DNA of 64,000 nucleotides from an uncultured Eubacteriales bacterium (GCA_934445035.1 CAKSDI010000001.1:124001-188000); one strand, 5' to 3'. Shown: positions 14,609 through 23,641, numbered from the stretch's first letter. A program made the numbers and translations. Notes: a model not told the origin generated them from the letters alone.

Positions 14609-15529
14609 GTGGATTGGATAAAAGGCTTGCAAAGGTCTATCGACTATATTGAAGAGCATTTAACCGAAACCGTCGATTACGAAGCAGTTGCGGCCCAAAG
14701 CTTTTCGTCAAGCTATCATTTTCAACGAGTTTTTGGTATTCTTTGCGGACTTACCGTCGGTGAATATATTAGGAACCGCAGATTATCGCTTGCCGGCACG
14801 GAGCTTGCCGCAGGTGGTGCAAAAGTAATTGATGTTGCGCTGAAATACGGCTATGAAAGTCCGGACAGCTTTGCTAAAGCATTTAAGAAATTCCACGGTA
14901 TATTGCCGTCCGAAGTGAAAAAGGGCGCCAGCAATTTAAAATCATTTTCCCGTCTTGTCTTAAAAATTTCTTTGGAGGGCGGAACACTTATGGATTACAA
15001 AATTATCGAAAAGCCTGAAATGATATTAACGGGCTACAAGGCGCATTTTACAGGAGTTCCTTACGGAGAGGAGCGGAAAATCCAAGAGGGCGAATTATTC
15101 AAAACAACAAGGGCAAAGCAATGGCTTTTGCGTGGTGCAAAGGGTGCGTCCGGTGACAAGGGAACAGATATGTGCCTTATAACAAATATTTCGGATATCG
15201 GTTACGACTTTTATTATGCAGCCGAGCTCGAAAAATACGAGCGCGAAAATATGTATAACACGGCAGTTACAGGCTTTGAATATATGAAAGAATTCGGTTT
15301 CGAAAACATAACGGTTCCAAAACAGACCTATGCCGTATTTACAACCGAAAATCAGCCGTATCCCATTGAGGACTATTTTGATATAAGGAAACAAATTGTT
15401 TCGGAGTGGTTACCCGCAAACAATTTTGAAATTGCAAACGCACCGGAGATTTCAGTTTACCACTGGTTTCCGAAAAATGAAAAAGAAAAACGGTTTATCG
15501 AAATTTGGCTGCCGATAATTCAAAAATAG
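14609..15529 (+). CDS. AraC family regulator with GyrI-like ligand domain
   Basis: A 306-residue protein. Residues 5-105 are an AraC double helix-turn-helix (SSYHFQRVFGILCGLTVGEY; ALKYGYESPDSFAKAFKKF), placed at the N-terminus, and residues about 130-305 form a GyrI-like effector-binding domain (from DYKIIEKPEMILTGYKAHF to EIWLPI). This Rob/BltR-like layout senses small hydrophobic or cationic ligands. I chose GTG 14609, eight bases after AAGGAGGG, over an upstream TTG. It follows the XRE gene and ends at a good terminator. Confidence 0.9.
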   Translation: MDWIKGLQRSIDYIEEHLTETVDYEAVAAQSFSSSYHFQRVFGILCGLTVGEYIRNRRLSLAGTELAAGGAKVIDVALKYGYESPDSFAKAFKKFHGILPSEVKKGASNLKSFSRLVLKISLEGGTLMDYKIIEKPEMILTGYKAHFTGVPYGEERKIQEGELFKTTRAKQWLLRGAKGASGDKGTDMCLITNISDIGYDFYYAAELEKYERENMYNTAVTGFEYMKEFGFENITVPKQTYAVFTTENQPYPIEDYFDIRKQIVSEWLPANNFEIANAPEISVYHWFPKNEKEKRFIEIWLPIIQK

Positions 15530-15534
15530 CAATT

Positions 15535-15563
15535 TGCCGCCCATATTCGTGGGCGGCATTTTT
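15535..15563 (+). terminator. terminator after the AraC/GyrI gene
   Basis: Arms TGCCGCCCA (15535-15543) and TGGGCGGCA (15550-15558), 6-base loop, followed by TTTTT. It closes the XRE-AraC unit. Confidence 0.88.
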
Positions 15564-15586
15564 AAAGCCGTTTACTCAACCAATGG

Positions 15587-15616
15587 TTGCATAGCGGTAA
15601 ACGGATATGTTATACT
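15587..15616 (+). promoter_or_regulatory. promoter of the second XRE gene
   Basis: TTGCAT (15587-15592), 18 bases, TATACT (15611-15616), the same spacing as in the first copy, with an identical -10 neighbourhood. Confidence 0.5.
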
Positions 15617-15817
15617 CATTATAATCTAAAGGTTTTATAATATAATCAGAAAGCGCTTTCAAATAAAATGAGGTGAAGCAAAATGCTAAATATCGGAGAA
15701 AAGATCAAAACTTTAAGAAAAGCACAGGATGTGACTCAAGAAAAGCTGGCTGATTATCTAAACATTTCTTATCAAGCAGTATCTAAGTGGGAAAACGGAC
15801 TTGCATTGCCTGATATA
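15596..15817 (+). repeat. duplicated promoter and HTH-coding segment, copy 2
   Basis: Near-identical partner of 13349-13570, in direct orientation 2.2 kb away. Recombination between the copies would delete the first XRE gene and the AraC gene. Confidence 0.85.
15649..15660 (+). promoter_or_regulatory. cre-like palindrome GAAAGCGCTTTC, copy 2
   Basis: The same 12-bp palindrome as at 13402, in the same place relative to the promoter and start codon. Confidence 0.55.
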
Positions 15818-16810
15818 ACGTTGTTGCCGCAACTGGCAAACTTTTTCGGAGTGACGGTAGATGAAATTTTGGGAGTAACAAAACCTGAACAATCGGAAGA
15901 ATTGACTCAATATGAAAAACAATATTTTAAATTCGGACGGGAAGGAAAAGTTTTAGAAAAAATTGCACTTTGCCGTGAGGTTTTAGAAAAATACCCACGC
16001 AATTATCAATGGATGTTAAATCTCGCTTACGGCTTGGTTTCTTACGGTGCAACAAAAGAGCAGGAAGAATACAGCAAAGAGCACAAATTTACAGAAGAAG
16101 CAATCAATTTGTGTGAAAAAGTATTGGAGGATTGCACAACCGATAAACTAAGACACAGTGCCATACAAATTCTTTGCTACAATTATCCTTGTGTCGGCAA
16201 AAAGGCAGAAGCAATTAAATTGGCTGAAAGTATGCCCGATATGCTTTTATCCCGTGAAGCATTGCTTTCAAGAATTTACAAAGGTGAAGAATGCTTAAAA
16301 CAAGACCAAAAAAATCTGTCAAATATGATTGGCTGGTGTGCTGGAATTATTTACGAAATGGCTTGCAGAAGCGATTTAAAGCAAGGGCTTTCTAATGAAC
16401 AAAGGATTCATTTACTTAATATGGCAATCAAATTGTATCAAATGATTTATGAAAAGGACGAAAACAGTTCAATATATAATTGCAGCCTTTCCCACTATTA
16501 CTTAATGATTGCAAAGCTTTATTGTTACGAAAATAAATTTGAGGAAGCAATGAGGAATCTGTTGATTTCCGAAAATCATGCTAAAGTGTTTGATAACAAT
16601 TTAAATTTAGGTGAGCAAAAATTTAAATCGGTATTTTTAAACCGACTGACTTGGAATCCTCAAAAAATAGTTACTAACTCTGATAAAACCTTGTGTGAGG
16701 AATTGTTAATGAATCTGAACGATAATTGCTTTGACGGATTAAAGGATAGCGCAGACTTTATAGCATTAAAAGAACGATTAAGAATCAATAAAATGCAAAT
16801 TCATACCTAA
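15683..16810 (+). CDS. XRE family regulator with helical-repeat C-terminus (paralogue)
   Basis: A 375-residue regulator with the same first 45 codons as the gene at 13436 apart from a few changes (S30Y, V46I in the shared part), then a distinct C-terminus of TPR-like helices (about 90-360). The HTH recognition stretch, ISYQAVSKWE, is kept, so both proteins probably see the same DNA. It starts at ATG 15683 after GAGGTG. The sigma factor gene starts 62 bases after its stop with no terminator between, so the two may be co-transcribed. Function beyond DNA binding is not visible. Confidence 0.88.
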   Translation: MLNIGEKIKTLRKAQDVTQEKLADYLNISYQAVSKWENGLALPDITLLPQLANFFGVTVDEILGVTKPEQSEELTQYEKQYFKFGREGKVLEKIALCREVLEKYPRNYQWMLNLAYGLVSYGATKEQEEYSKEHKFTEEAINLCEKVLEDCTTDKLRHSAIQILCYNYPCVGKKAEAIKLAESMPDMLLSREALLSRIYKGEECLKQDQKNLSNMIGWCAGIIYEMACRSDLKQGLSNEQRIHLLNMAIKLYQMIYEKDENSSIYNCSLSHYYLMIAKLYCYENKFEEAMRNLLISENHAKVFDNNLNLGEQKFKSVFLNRLTWNPQKIVTNSDKTLCEELLMNLNDNCFDGLKDSADFIALKERLRINKMQIHT

Positions 16811-16871
16811 CCAACCTCAAAACTTTCCGACTATATAGGCGTAATGATCATTATGAATTCTAAGGTGCAAA

Positions 16872-18521
16872 ATGAAAACAAACGAAATACTTAATTTAAT
16901 AGGCGACAAAAACTTTTTGGATAAAGTTTATCAATTTTCTTACAGCAGATGTAATACTTCTTTTGAAGCCGAGGATTTAAGCTCTGATATTATTCTTAAT
17001 ATTATCTCTTATGTGAAAAAATCCGATAATATCGATAATTTTTATGCTTTCGTCTGGACTGTCGCGCGCAGGGTTTATGCGGATTATTCGGAAAGAAGAA
17101 GTAAAGCAAGACAAATATTAAGCACAGAAAACGGTAATATTGAGCTGTCTGATAAAGAAAATCATATCGAAAGTTTTCTTAATGACAACGCAGATAAGGA
17201 AGCTTTAAAAAAGATCTTCGCCGAGATCACTTTTCTTTCCAAAGCTTACCGAGAGGTAATGGTGCTTTATTATCTTGACGAAATGAAGATAAAGGACATA
17301 GCAAAAAAGCTTGATATCAGCGAAACCACCGTAAAACAGCGTTTGTTTTTTGCACGAAACACCGTCAGAAAAGAGGTTGAAAATATGAGTGAAAGAAATT
17401 TATCATTAAAACCCATCACAATGGATTTTATGGGTTCTGGCTCTGTTACGGGCAACAGTCCGGCTGCAGTCGCAACCAGAACATTTTCTCAAAATCTTAT
17501 TTATGCTTGCAAAGATGTTGCTAAAAGTGCTAAGGAGCTTTCGGAGGAATTATGTGTACCGATGCTGTATGTAGAGGAAGAATTAGAAATTCAACTTCAT
17601 GGTATAAACGGAACCTACGGAACACTTCGCAAACAAGGAGATAAATTTATCTCTAACATCATTATTGTTGACGAACAGGACAGATTGGAGGTTTCGAGGT
17701 TTTATGAGAAATATACCGATAAGTTTTGTGACCTGCTTAAGAAACATCTAAAAGATAATGAAACCGAATTATCGGAATTCCCTTACATCAAGAAACCCAA
17801 GGATATTAAACAGCTTTTATGGGTTCTTATCGCAAATACTGTATGGGGTATTGTAAAAGAAACAGAAAAAATTATGGGTGAAATTTATTTTTCTGATGTT
17901 AAAGAGGCTATGGTTTCTACAGATAGGAAATTTACTTGCGGTGCAATAGCGAGAAAAGAAAATGAACCGAAAATACCGTATGGCTACGGTTGCGACTGCA
18001 ATAAAGCAGAAAATTTTTGCGGATATTCATATGTTGAAATTAGAAATATTTACGGTCCAAAAAAGGATGCCTTTTACAGAGTAGGATATAACCTTTCACA
18101 AGACAAAGCTTTTTCTCTTTTACTGAAATCAATAGGCGGAATTTCTGTCGAAACATTGACAGAGGAGCAAAAAGAAATTGCGGCTAAGGGAATTGAATTA
18201 GGTCTGCTTCGTAAAAATAATATGATTTTGGAACCGGCAATTATAATTATTGAAAAAAAGAACTTAAAGAAACTTATCGGAAGCTTTGATGGATTTTTTT
18301 CGTTATTCGAACCATATTGTAAAGACTTGGCATATGATGTATCAGAATATATAAGAACTCATATACAAAAGCATTTGCTGGATGAGTATAAAACCTATAA
18401 TATGGCAGCAAGTGCTTCTTTGGTGAGCAGCGTGATCAATAAATGCATAGAATTGGGTTTGCTTAACGAACCAGAAAACCGAATCGGTCCGGAGGGTGTA
18501 TTGCTGGTGGTTGAAAAATAA
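16872..18521 (+). CDS. ECF-like sigma-70 factor with a long C-terminal extension
   Basis: A 549-residue protein. Residues 5-85 are sigma region 2 (AEDLSSDIILNI; NFYAFVWTVARRVYADY), and residues 115-170 are region 4 with its helix-turn-helix (MKIKDIAKKLDISETTVKQRLFFA). Classic ECF factors end here; this one has some 370 further residues. The first part of the extension (about 205-275) looks like a winged helix (AKSAKELSEELCVPMLYVEEEL), and the rest is unknown with a small Cys group near 378-388 (CDCNKAENFCG). The extension may act as a built-in sensor or anti-sigma module. It is the intact paralogue of the gene broken at 6467. Confidence 0.85.
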   Translation: MKTNEILNLIGDKNFLDKVYQFSYSRCNTSFEAEDLSSDIILNIISYVKKSDNIDNFYAFVWTVARRVYADYSERRSKARQILSTENGNIELSDKENHIESFLNDNADKEALKKIFAEITFLSKAYREVMVLYYLDEMKIKDIAKKLDISETTVKQRLFFARNTVRKEVENMSERNLSLKPITMDFMGSGSVTGNSPAAVATRTFSQNLIYACKDVAKSAKELSEELCVPMLYVEEELEIQLHGINGTYGTLRKQGDKFISNIIIVDEQDRLEVSRFYEKYTDKFCDLLKKHLKDNETELSEFPYIKKPKDIKQLLWVLIANTVWGIVKETEKIMGEIYFSDVKEAMVSTDRKFTCGAIARKENEPKIPYGYGCDCNKAENFCGYSYVEIRNIYGPKKDAFYRVGYNLSQDKAFSLLLKSIGGISVETLTEEQKEIAAKGIELGLLRKNNMILEPAIIIIEKKNLKKLIGSFDGFFSLFEPYCKDLAYDVSEYIRTHIQKHLLDEYKTYNMAASASLVSSVINKCIELGLLNEPENRIGPEGVLLVVEK

Positions 18522-18541
18522 ATAAAATTTTAAAATTAAAA

Positions 18542-18575
18542 CAGCTTAAGGAAAAACCTTAAGCTGTTTTGTTTT
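18542..18575 (+). terminator. terminator after the sigma factor gene
   Basis: CAGCTTAAGG (18542-18551), AAAAA loop, CCTTAAGCTG (18557-18566), then TTTTGTTTT. Confidence 0.88.
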
Positions 18576-18581
18576 AAACGC

Positions 18582-18610
18582 TTGACTTTATCTCTTTTAA
18601 GTTTCATAAT
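18582..18610 (+). promoter_or_regulatory. promoter of the second MATE gene
   Basis: TTGACT (18582-18587), 17 bases, CATAAT (18605-18610), 35 bases before the start codon. Confidence 0.7.
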
Positions 18611-18645
18611 ATAATATATTATTCATTATCAGGCGGTAAATCTCA

Positions 18646-19977
18646 ATGGAAAAAAATCTGACAAGCGGAAGCGTATTTAAAAATATTATTTTCTTTTCTC
18701 TTCCCTATTTGCTTTCATATTTTCTGCAGACGCTTTACGGAATGGCAGACCTTTTAATTATCGGAATTTTCGGAAAGGTTTCCGATACAACGGCGGTATC
18801 AATAGGCTCGCAGATCATGCATATGATAACGGTCATAATCGTAGGCCTTGCTATGGGTACGACTGTGAGCATTGCACAGGCGGTAGGTGCGAAAGAAAAC
18901 AAAAAAGCCTCGCTTGTTATAGGAAACACCGCTTTAATATTTTTCATTTTTTCTGTAATATTGACGGCTGTGCTTATTTGCCTCATTAATCCCATTGTTG
19001 CGGCAATGTCCACTCCTATTCAGGCTGTGGACAAGACTGCGGATTACCTTACCGTGTGCATTTTGGGAATACCTTTTATTACGGCATACAATGTTATAAG
19101 CTCCGTATTCCGAGGAATGGGCGATTCGAAAAGTCCGATGTATTTTATAGGCGCCGCCTGTTTCTTTAATATTGTGCTTGACTTTGTCTTTATGGGTGCG
19201 CTCAATATGGGACCGAAAGGCGCGGCTTTGGGGACAACTTTGTCGCAGGTTTTGAGCGTAGTTTTATCGCTTATATTTATATTAAGAAAAAACAGCGGGA
19301 TAGTTATTAAAAAAAGCGATTTCAAACCGAAAAAAGATATAATTTTAAAAATACTGAAGATCGGAATTCCTATCGCTTGTCAAGACGGACTTATTCAGAT
19401 AGCTTTTATAGTCATCACCGTAATTGCGAATTTAAGAGGACTTACGGACTCGGCGGCTGTGGGGATAGTTGAAAAGATAATAAGCTTTCTGTTTTTGGTG
19501 CCTTCAACTATGCTTTCGACCGTTTCAGCTCTCGGCGCGCAGAACATCGGAGCAAAAAAGCCGCAGCGTGCAGCTCTTACGCTTAAGTATGCCATATTTA
19601 TCGCGGCTGGTTTCGGAATAATAGTTTCGATTTTAATTCAGTTTATATCAGGACCTGTCGTTTCCCTGTTTACCGATGACAAAGAGGTAATTTTTTCGGG
19701 AAGTCAGTATTTAAGAGGATATATTTTTGACTGCATTTTTGCGGGTATCCACTTCTCTTTCAGCGGTTATTTCTGCGCGATAGGCAGATCGGAATTATCT
19801 TTTATACACAACATTCTTTCTATAGCGCTTGTCAGGATCCCGGCAGTTTTCCTCACATCAAAGCTTTTTGCGGATACGCTCTTTCCTATGGGACTTGCAA
19901 CCGCCGCAGGTTCGTTTGTTTCGGTAATGATTTGCCTTGTTATGTTTAAAATTATAAGGAAGAAAAATGATATATAA
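18646..19977 (+). CDS. MATE family efflux transporter
   Basis: A 443-residue inner-membrane protein with about twelve spans. Residues 10-60 (FFSLPYLLSYFLQTLYGMADLLIIG) and 70-100 (GLAMGTTVSIAQAVGAKENKK) are MATE signatures. It belongs to the same superfamily as the gene at 11461 but differs in sequence. There is no linked repressor; it has its own promoter and a weak ribosome site (AGGCGG). The substrate is unknown; drugs or metabolites are likely. Confidence 0.93.
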   Translation: MEKNLTSGSVFKNIIFFSLPYLLSYFLQTLYGMADLLIIGIFGKVSDTTAVSIGSQIMHMITVIIVGLAMGTTVSIAQAVGAKENKKASLVIGNTALIFFIFSVILTAVLICLINPIVAAMSTPIQAVDKTADYLTVCILGIPFITAYNVISSVFRGMGDSKSPMYFIGAACFFNIVLDFVFMGALNMGPKGAALGTTLSQVLSVVLSLIFILRKNSGIVIKKSDFKPKKDIILKILKIGIPIACQDGLIQIAFIVITVIANLRGLTDSAAVGIVEKIISFLFLVPSTMLSTVSALGAQNIGAKKPQRAALTLKYAIFIAAGFGIIVSILIQFISGPVVSLFTDDKEVIFSGSQYLRGYIFDCIFAGIHFSFSGYFCAIGRSELSFIHNILSIALVRIPAVFLTSKLFADTLFPMGLATAAGSFVSVMICLVMFKIIRKKNDI

Positions 19978-19994
19978 CAAACAATCTCTTTTTA

Positions 19995-20023
19995 TTGAAA
20001 AAATATGTTCAATATGATATAAT
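19995..20023 (+). promoter_or_regulatory. promoter of the GT-C-like gene
   Basis: TTGAAA (19995-20000), 17 bases, TATAAT (20018-20023), 28 bases before the ATG, with AGGGGAGG as ribosome site. Confidence 0.85.
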
Positions 20024-20051
20024 TATTTTATTCTTTTAAGGGGAGGAAATT

Positions 20052-21449
20052 ATGAAAAATTTTATAGAGAAATGGAAAAAAATGGATAAGCCTTGGAAAT
20101 TAGAATGGATTATCCTTGGAGTATTAATTGTTTTTTGTTATTTGTCTTTTAACCACGGAGATATTAGAGCAACCGCAACACACGGTATGGATTTGCTGAA
20201 AATTAGTTTAAAGGGACAATTTCTCCAGTTTTACGATTACACAGAATCAACCGCAGTTTATTTGATTCCTATATATATATTATTCGCAATTTGGTCTATT
20301 CCAATTTATATCATTTACGGAATTGCCGGTATACCTATTTGGGGAAAATTAAACTATATGGGCATTTCTTTCCCGGTTTTGATGTGGTACAAGCTTTTAC
20401 CGACATTGTTCGTTTTGGGAACAGCGATTGTTCTTTATAAAATCGGAAAATTATTAGGTTTATCAGAATCAAAAAATAAGTGGATGACTTTTTTATTTGC
20501 AAGTTTCCCGATTTTAATGTTTTCACAATTCTGTTTTGGTCAATATGACAGCATATGTATGTTCTTTACGATGTTTTCTCTTTATTATTATCTTCAAAAA
20601 AAATTATATAAATTTTCTATTTTGATGTCGTTAGCAATCACCTTTAAATTATTCCCTTTATTCCTTTTTATCCCTCTTTTACTTTTAATAGAAAAAAAAT
20701 TATTTAAGCTTTTAAAATATTGTTTTATCGGATCCTTAGGTTACATTTTAAGTAATGCTCTTTTTTACAAAAGCAGCGGCTTCCAGGAAACCAAATCTTT
20801 TTCTTCCGGAATGATTCCAAGATTCTTTATTGCAAATATATCTACTTCTTTTGGAACAGTTTCTATTATTTTAGTTTTCTTTATTATTGTATGTGTTTTA
20901 GCTTATATTAAAAAGTTAAGTATTGATAATAACTTTGAGTTTTATCAGTTTTCCATCTATCTTTGCTTCTCAATTTATTCAATATTATTCGCCTTTTTAT
21001 TATGGCATCCGCAATGGGTAATTCTCATATCTCCATTTATTATTTTAATGGCAATGATCAGTGAAAATATAAAAACTTCCGTTATTTTAAATATAGCAAT
21101 GTCAGTTAGTTACTTCTTAATCACTATTTCATGCTTTGCTTATAATGTTGATGAAAGACTTGTAAATATGGGTATATGGCCAATATTAACAGGACTTCCT
21201 AAAATCGATGGCGGACATTTTTCTCATTTCGTTCATAGGTTATCAATTCTTAGCAACGACTTATTTATAACAATATTTGCAGCTGCATTGATTGCGAATC
21301 TTATAATCAAATATCCTACTAAAGACCGTCTCGAGCAAAGAAAAGCTCTCTTAAAAGAAAAAACTATTTCTGTAGAACGTGGATTTATATGGATTCAATT
21401 ATTTACCATCCTTTTCTATGCTGTTCCTTCTTTAGTTATCTTCTTTTAA
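20052..21449 (+). CDS. polytopic membrane protein resembling GT-C glycosyltransferases
   Basis: A 465-residue protein with roughly ten to twelve membrane spans. A first long outside loop carries acidic residues (HGDIRATATHGMD, about 37-49), where GT-C enzymes keep their catalytic Asp, and residues 158-200 hold the pattern GQYDSICMFFTMFSLYYYL...KLFPLFLFIPLL that is typical of GT87/PIG-M-like mannosyltransferases. Such enzymes move a sugar from a polyprenyl-phosphate donor outside the membrane. AT-rich codon use and single-gene unit suggest a separate origin from its neighbours. The family call is by pattern and may be wrong. Confidence 0.65.
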   Translation: MKNFIEKWKKMDKPWKLEWIILGVLIVFCYLSFNHGDIRATATHGMDLLKISLKGQFLQFYDYTESTAVYLIPIYILFAIWSIPIYIIYGIAGIPIWGKLNYMGISFPVLMWYKLLPTLFVLGTAIVLYKIGKLLGLSESKNKWMTFLFASFPILMFSQFCFGQYDSICMFFTMFSLYYYLQKKLYKFSILMSLAITFKLFPLFLFIPLLLLIEKKLFKLLKYCFIGSLGYILSNALFYKSSGFQETKSFSSGMIPRFFIANISTSFGTVSIILVFFIIVCVLAYIKKLSIDNNFEFYQFSIYLCFSIYSILFAFLLWHPQWVILISPFIILMAMISENIKTSVILNIAMSVSYFLITISCFAYNVDERLVNMGIWPILTGLPKIDGGHFSHFVHRLSILSNDLFITIFAAALIANLIIKYPTKDRLEQRKALLKEKTISVERGFIWIQLFTILFYAVPSLVIFF

Positions 21450-21456
21450 AATGTAT

Positions 21457-21498
21457 AAAAGATCCCCCGTCAGAATTACTTCTGACGGGGGATCTTTT
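21457..21498 (+). terminator. strong bidirectional terminator
   Basis: A perfect 18-bp stem (21457-21474 with 21481-21498) with an ATTACT loop, AAAA before and TTTT after. It ends the GT-C-like gene on the plus strand and can end the ribosomal transcript on the minus strand. Confidence 0.92.
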
Positions 21499-21512
21499 CT
21501 TTTAATAAACTA

Positions 21513-21620
21513 TTTAGTACACACATCTTCCCGGACAAGATAGCGCTTCCGGAAGCAGGTGATAGCGCGGATAAGAGGGTCCGCGGTTTTCAGATGTTCT
21601 ATGAAAATGTGAGTACTAAA
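21513..21620 (-). ncRNA. candidate structured RNA in the tail of the ribosomal operon
   Basis: Between rplQ and the terminator, TTTAGTACACACAT (21513-21526) pairs with ATGTGAGTACTAAA (21607-21620) at 13 of 14 positions and closes about 80 bases. Inside are a perfect palindrome GCTTCCGGAAGC (about 21545-21556), a CGCGGA/TCCGCG hairpin (about 21567-21585) and two copies of GATAGCGC. The layout suggests a multi-branched RNA. The strand is not certain, because stems fold on either; minus is chosen since the rplQ transcript runs through it. I do not recognise a known family. Confidence 0.4.
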
Positions 21621-21630
21621 AATCAGAGAA

Positions 21631-21972
21631 TCAAACCAACTCGATAATAGCCATTTCAGCTGCGTCGCCGCGGCGCGGGCCGGTCTTTGTAATACGGCAA
21701 TATCCGCCGTTTACATCTTTATACTTAGGAGCGATCTCATTGTAAAGCTTTGCAACAACATCTTCCTTAGTAATAAATGCCATAGCCTGACGCTTGCTGT
21801 GAAGACTATCGGTTTTTGCGAGTGTAATATACTTCTCTGCCATTGAACGAACTTCTTTTGCGCGTGTAACGGTTGTTTCTATTTTTCCGTTTTCAAAAAG
21901 AAAAGTTACCATTGCACGAAGCATAGCAGTTCTATGGTCGCTGGTTCTTCCGAGTTTACGGGTACCTGCCAT
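21631..21972 (-). CDS. rplQ: 50S ribosomal protein L17
   Basis: A 113-residue L17, of normal bacterial length, starting MAGTRKLGRTSDHRTAMLR and ending in the conserved GPRRGDAAEMAIIELV. L17 sits at the exit side of the 50S subunit. It is the last gene of the ribosomal supercluster, 17 bases after rpoA, as in other Firmicutes. Confidence 0.98.
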   Translation of the reverse strand: MAGTRKLGRTSDHRTAMLRAMVTFLFENGKIETTVTRAKEVRSMAEKYITLAKTDSLHSKRQAMAFITKEDVVAKLYNEIAPKYKDVNGGYCRITKTGPRRGDAAEMAIIELV

Positions 21973-21989
21973 TTATATTCACTCCTTTA

Positions 21990-22937
21990 TCAATCTTCGC
22001 TTTTCTTGAGGTTAAATCCGAAAGATACGAGCTTCGCGATAACCTCTTCTAACGATTTACGGCCGAGATTTCGAACCTTCATCATATCCTCTTCGGTCTT
22101 ATTAGTAAGGTCTTCAACAGTGTTGATACCTGCGCGTTTAAGACAGTTAAAGCTGCGGACCGAAAGATCAAGCTCGTCAATAGTAAGATCGAGGACCTTT
22201 TTCTTAGCATTATCGTTCTTTTCAGCCATAATGCTCTCGGTTTCAACATCTTCAACGATATTGAGGAACAGTTCAAAATGCTCTATAAGGATTTTTGCAG
22301 AGAGTGATACAGCTTCATCTGCTCCTATTGAACCGTCTGTCCATACTTCCAATGTAAGCTTATTCTTATCGATAGCGCTGCCTACGCGGGCATTATCTAC
22401 CGTGAAATTAGCTTTTAAAACAGGAGTATAGATTGAATCCACCGGAATAACTCCGATAACATTCTGTGCCGACTTATTTTTCTCAGCCGGTACATATCCG
22501 TTACCCTTATCAAGAGTCATCTCCATATTGAGTTTAGCGCCCTCGTCAAGAGTTGCAATGTACATATCCGGATTGAGAATTTCAACCTCTGAATCGGCTT
22601 TTATTGATGCGGCTGTAACTACGCACGGACCTTCAGCTTCGATATAGATTTTCTTCTCGGTGTCGGAATGAAGTTTCGCAATAAGACCTTTAAGGTTTAA
22701 AACGATTTCTGTAACATCTTCCTTAACTCCGGGAATTGTTGAAAATTCGTGAAGAACACCGTCGATCTTAACCGAGGTAATAGCAACACCGGGAAGAATT
22801 GAAAGAAGAACTCTTCTCATACTGTTGCCTAAGGTCGTTGCATAACCGCGCTCAAGAGGCTCCATTACGAATTTACCGTAGGTGCCGTCTGCCCTAAGCT
22901 CAAGTGTATCAATTCTGGGCTTTTCAATTTTTTCCAT
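21990..22937 (-). CDS. rpoA: RNA polymerase alpha subunit
   Basis: A 315-residue alpha subunit. The N-terminal domain (1-230) has the dimerisation core (LERGYATTLGNSMRRVLLSILPG), and the C-terminal domain (about 250-312) has the helix-hairpin-helix that binds UP elements and activators (LDLSVRSFNCLKRAGI; VRNLGRKSLEEV). The 77-base gap to rpsD is the longest within the alpha operon and contains GGTGCGC/GCGCACC inverted repeats, which could serve S4-type feedback; that is inference. Confidence 0.98.
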   Translation of the reverse strand: MEKIEKPRIDTLELRADGTYGKFVMEPLERGYATTLGNSMRRVLLSILPGVAITSVKIDGVLHEFSTIPGVKEDVTEIVLNLKGLIAKLHSDTEKKIYIEAEGPCVVTAASIKADSEVEILNPDMYIATLDEGAKLNMEMTLDKGNGYVPAEKNKSAQNVIGVIPVDSIYTPVLKANFTVDNARVGSAIDKNKLTLEVWTDGSIGADEAVSLSAKILIEHFELFLNIVEDVETESIMAEKNDNAKKKVLDLTIDELDLSVRSFNCLKRAGINTVEDLTNKTEEDMMKVRNLGRKSLEEVIAKLVSFGFNLKKSED

Positions 22938-23014
22938 CTGAAAGCTCCATTTCTCCGCACTAATTTATTTTTGAGCGCACCTGAAGTGTGCGGCGTAATC
23001 GGTGCGCGCCGATA

Positions 23015-23641
23015 TTATCTTGAATAGAACTCAACGATGAGCTGCTCGTCAACAGGAGCTTCGATCTGCTCGCGTGTGGGGAGAGCTATAACCTTTGCGG
23101 TGAGTTTATCGTGATCAACATCGATCCATTCGGGAACGGGCTTAGAAGCATTAGCTTCGATAACCGCTTTGATCTTCTCGCTGCCGCGTGATTTTTCGCA
23201 AACGGAAACAACATCTCCTGCCTTTAAAAGGTAAGATGCTATATCTACACGGCTGCCGTTAACCTCGAAATGGCCGTGGCCGACAAGCTGTCTTGCTTCT
23301 GCTCTTGAAGAAGCGAAACCTACTCTGTAAACCACATTATCAAGACGGCTTTCGAGAATTTTTAAAAGGTTATCACCTGTAATTCCCTGTTTTCTTTCAG
23401 CAACATCAAAATAATGACGGAACTGATTTTCCTGAACGCCGTAAAAGCGTCTTGCGGTCTGTTTAGCGCGAAGCTGAAGACCGTATTCTGATGACTTCTT
23501 TCTACCCTGTCCGTGCTGGCCGGGAGCGTATCCGCGAAGACCGAACGAACATTTTTCAGAATAGCAGCGTTCGCCCTTTAAGAACAATTTCTGTCCCTCG
23601 CGGCGGCACTGTCTGCAAACTGCACCGGTATATCTTGCCAT
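23015..23641 (-). CDS. rpsD: 30S ribosomal protein S4, zinc-binding type
   Basis: A 208-residue S4. Cys9, Cys12, Cys26 and Cys31 form a zinc site, so this is the C+ form. The S4 RNA-binding domain is at about 98-160 (LESRLDNVVYRVGFASSRAEARQLVGHGH in shorter parts). S4 begins 30S assembly and in many bacteria represses the alpha operon. It lies between rpsK and rpoA. Confidence 0.98.
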   Translation of the reverse strand: MARYTGAVCRQCRREGQKLFLKGERCYSEKCSFGLRGYAPGQHGQGRKKSSEYGLQLRAKQTARRFYGVQENQFRHYFDVAERKQGITGDNLLKILESRLDNVVYRVGFASSRAEARQLVGHGHFEVNGSRVDIASYLLKAGDVVSVCEKSRGSEKIKAVIEANASKPVPEWIDVDHDKLTAKVIALPTREQIEAPVDEQLIVEFYSR

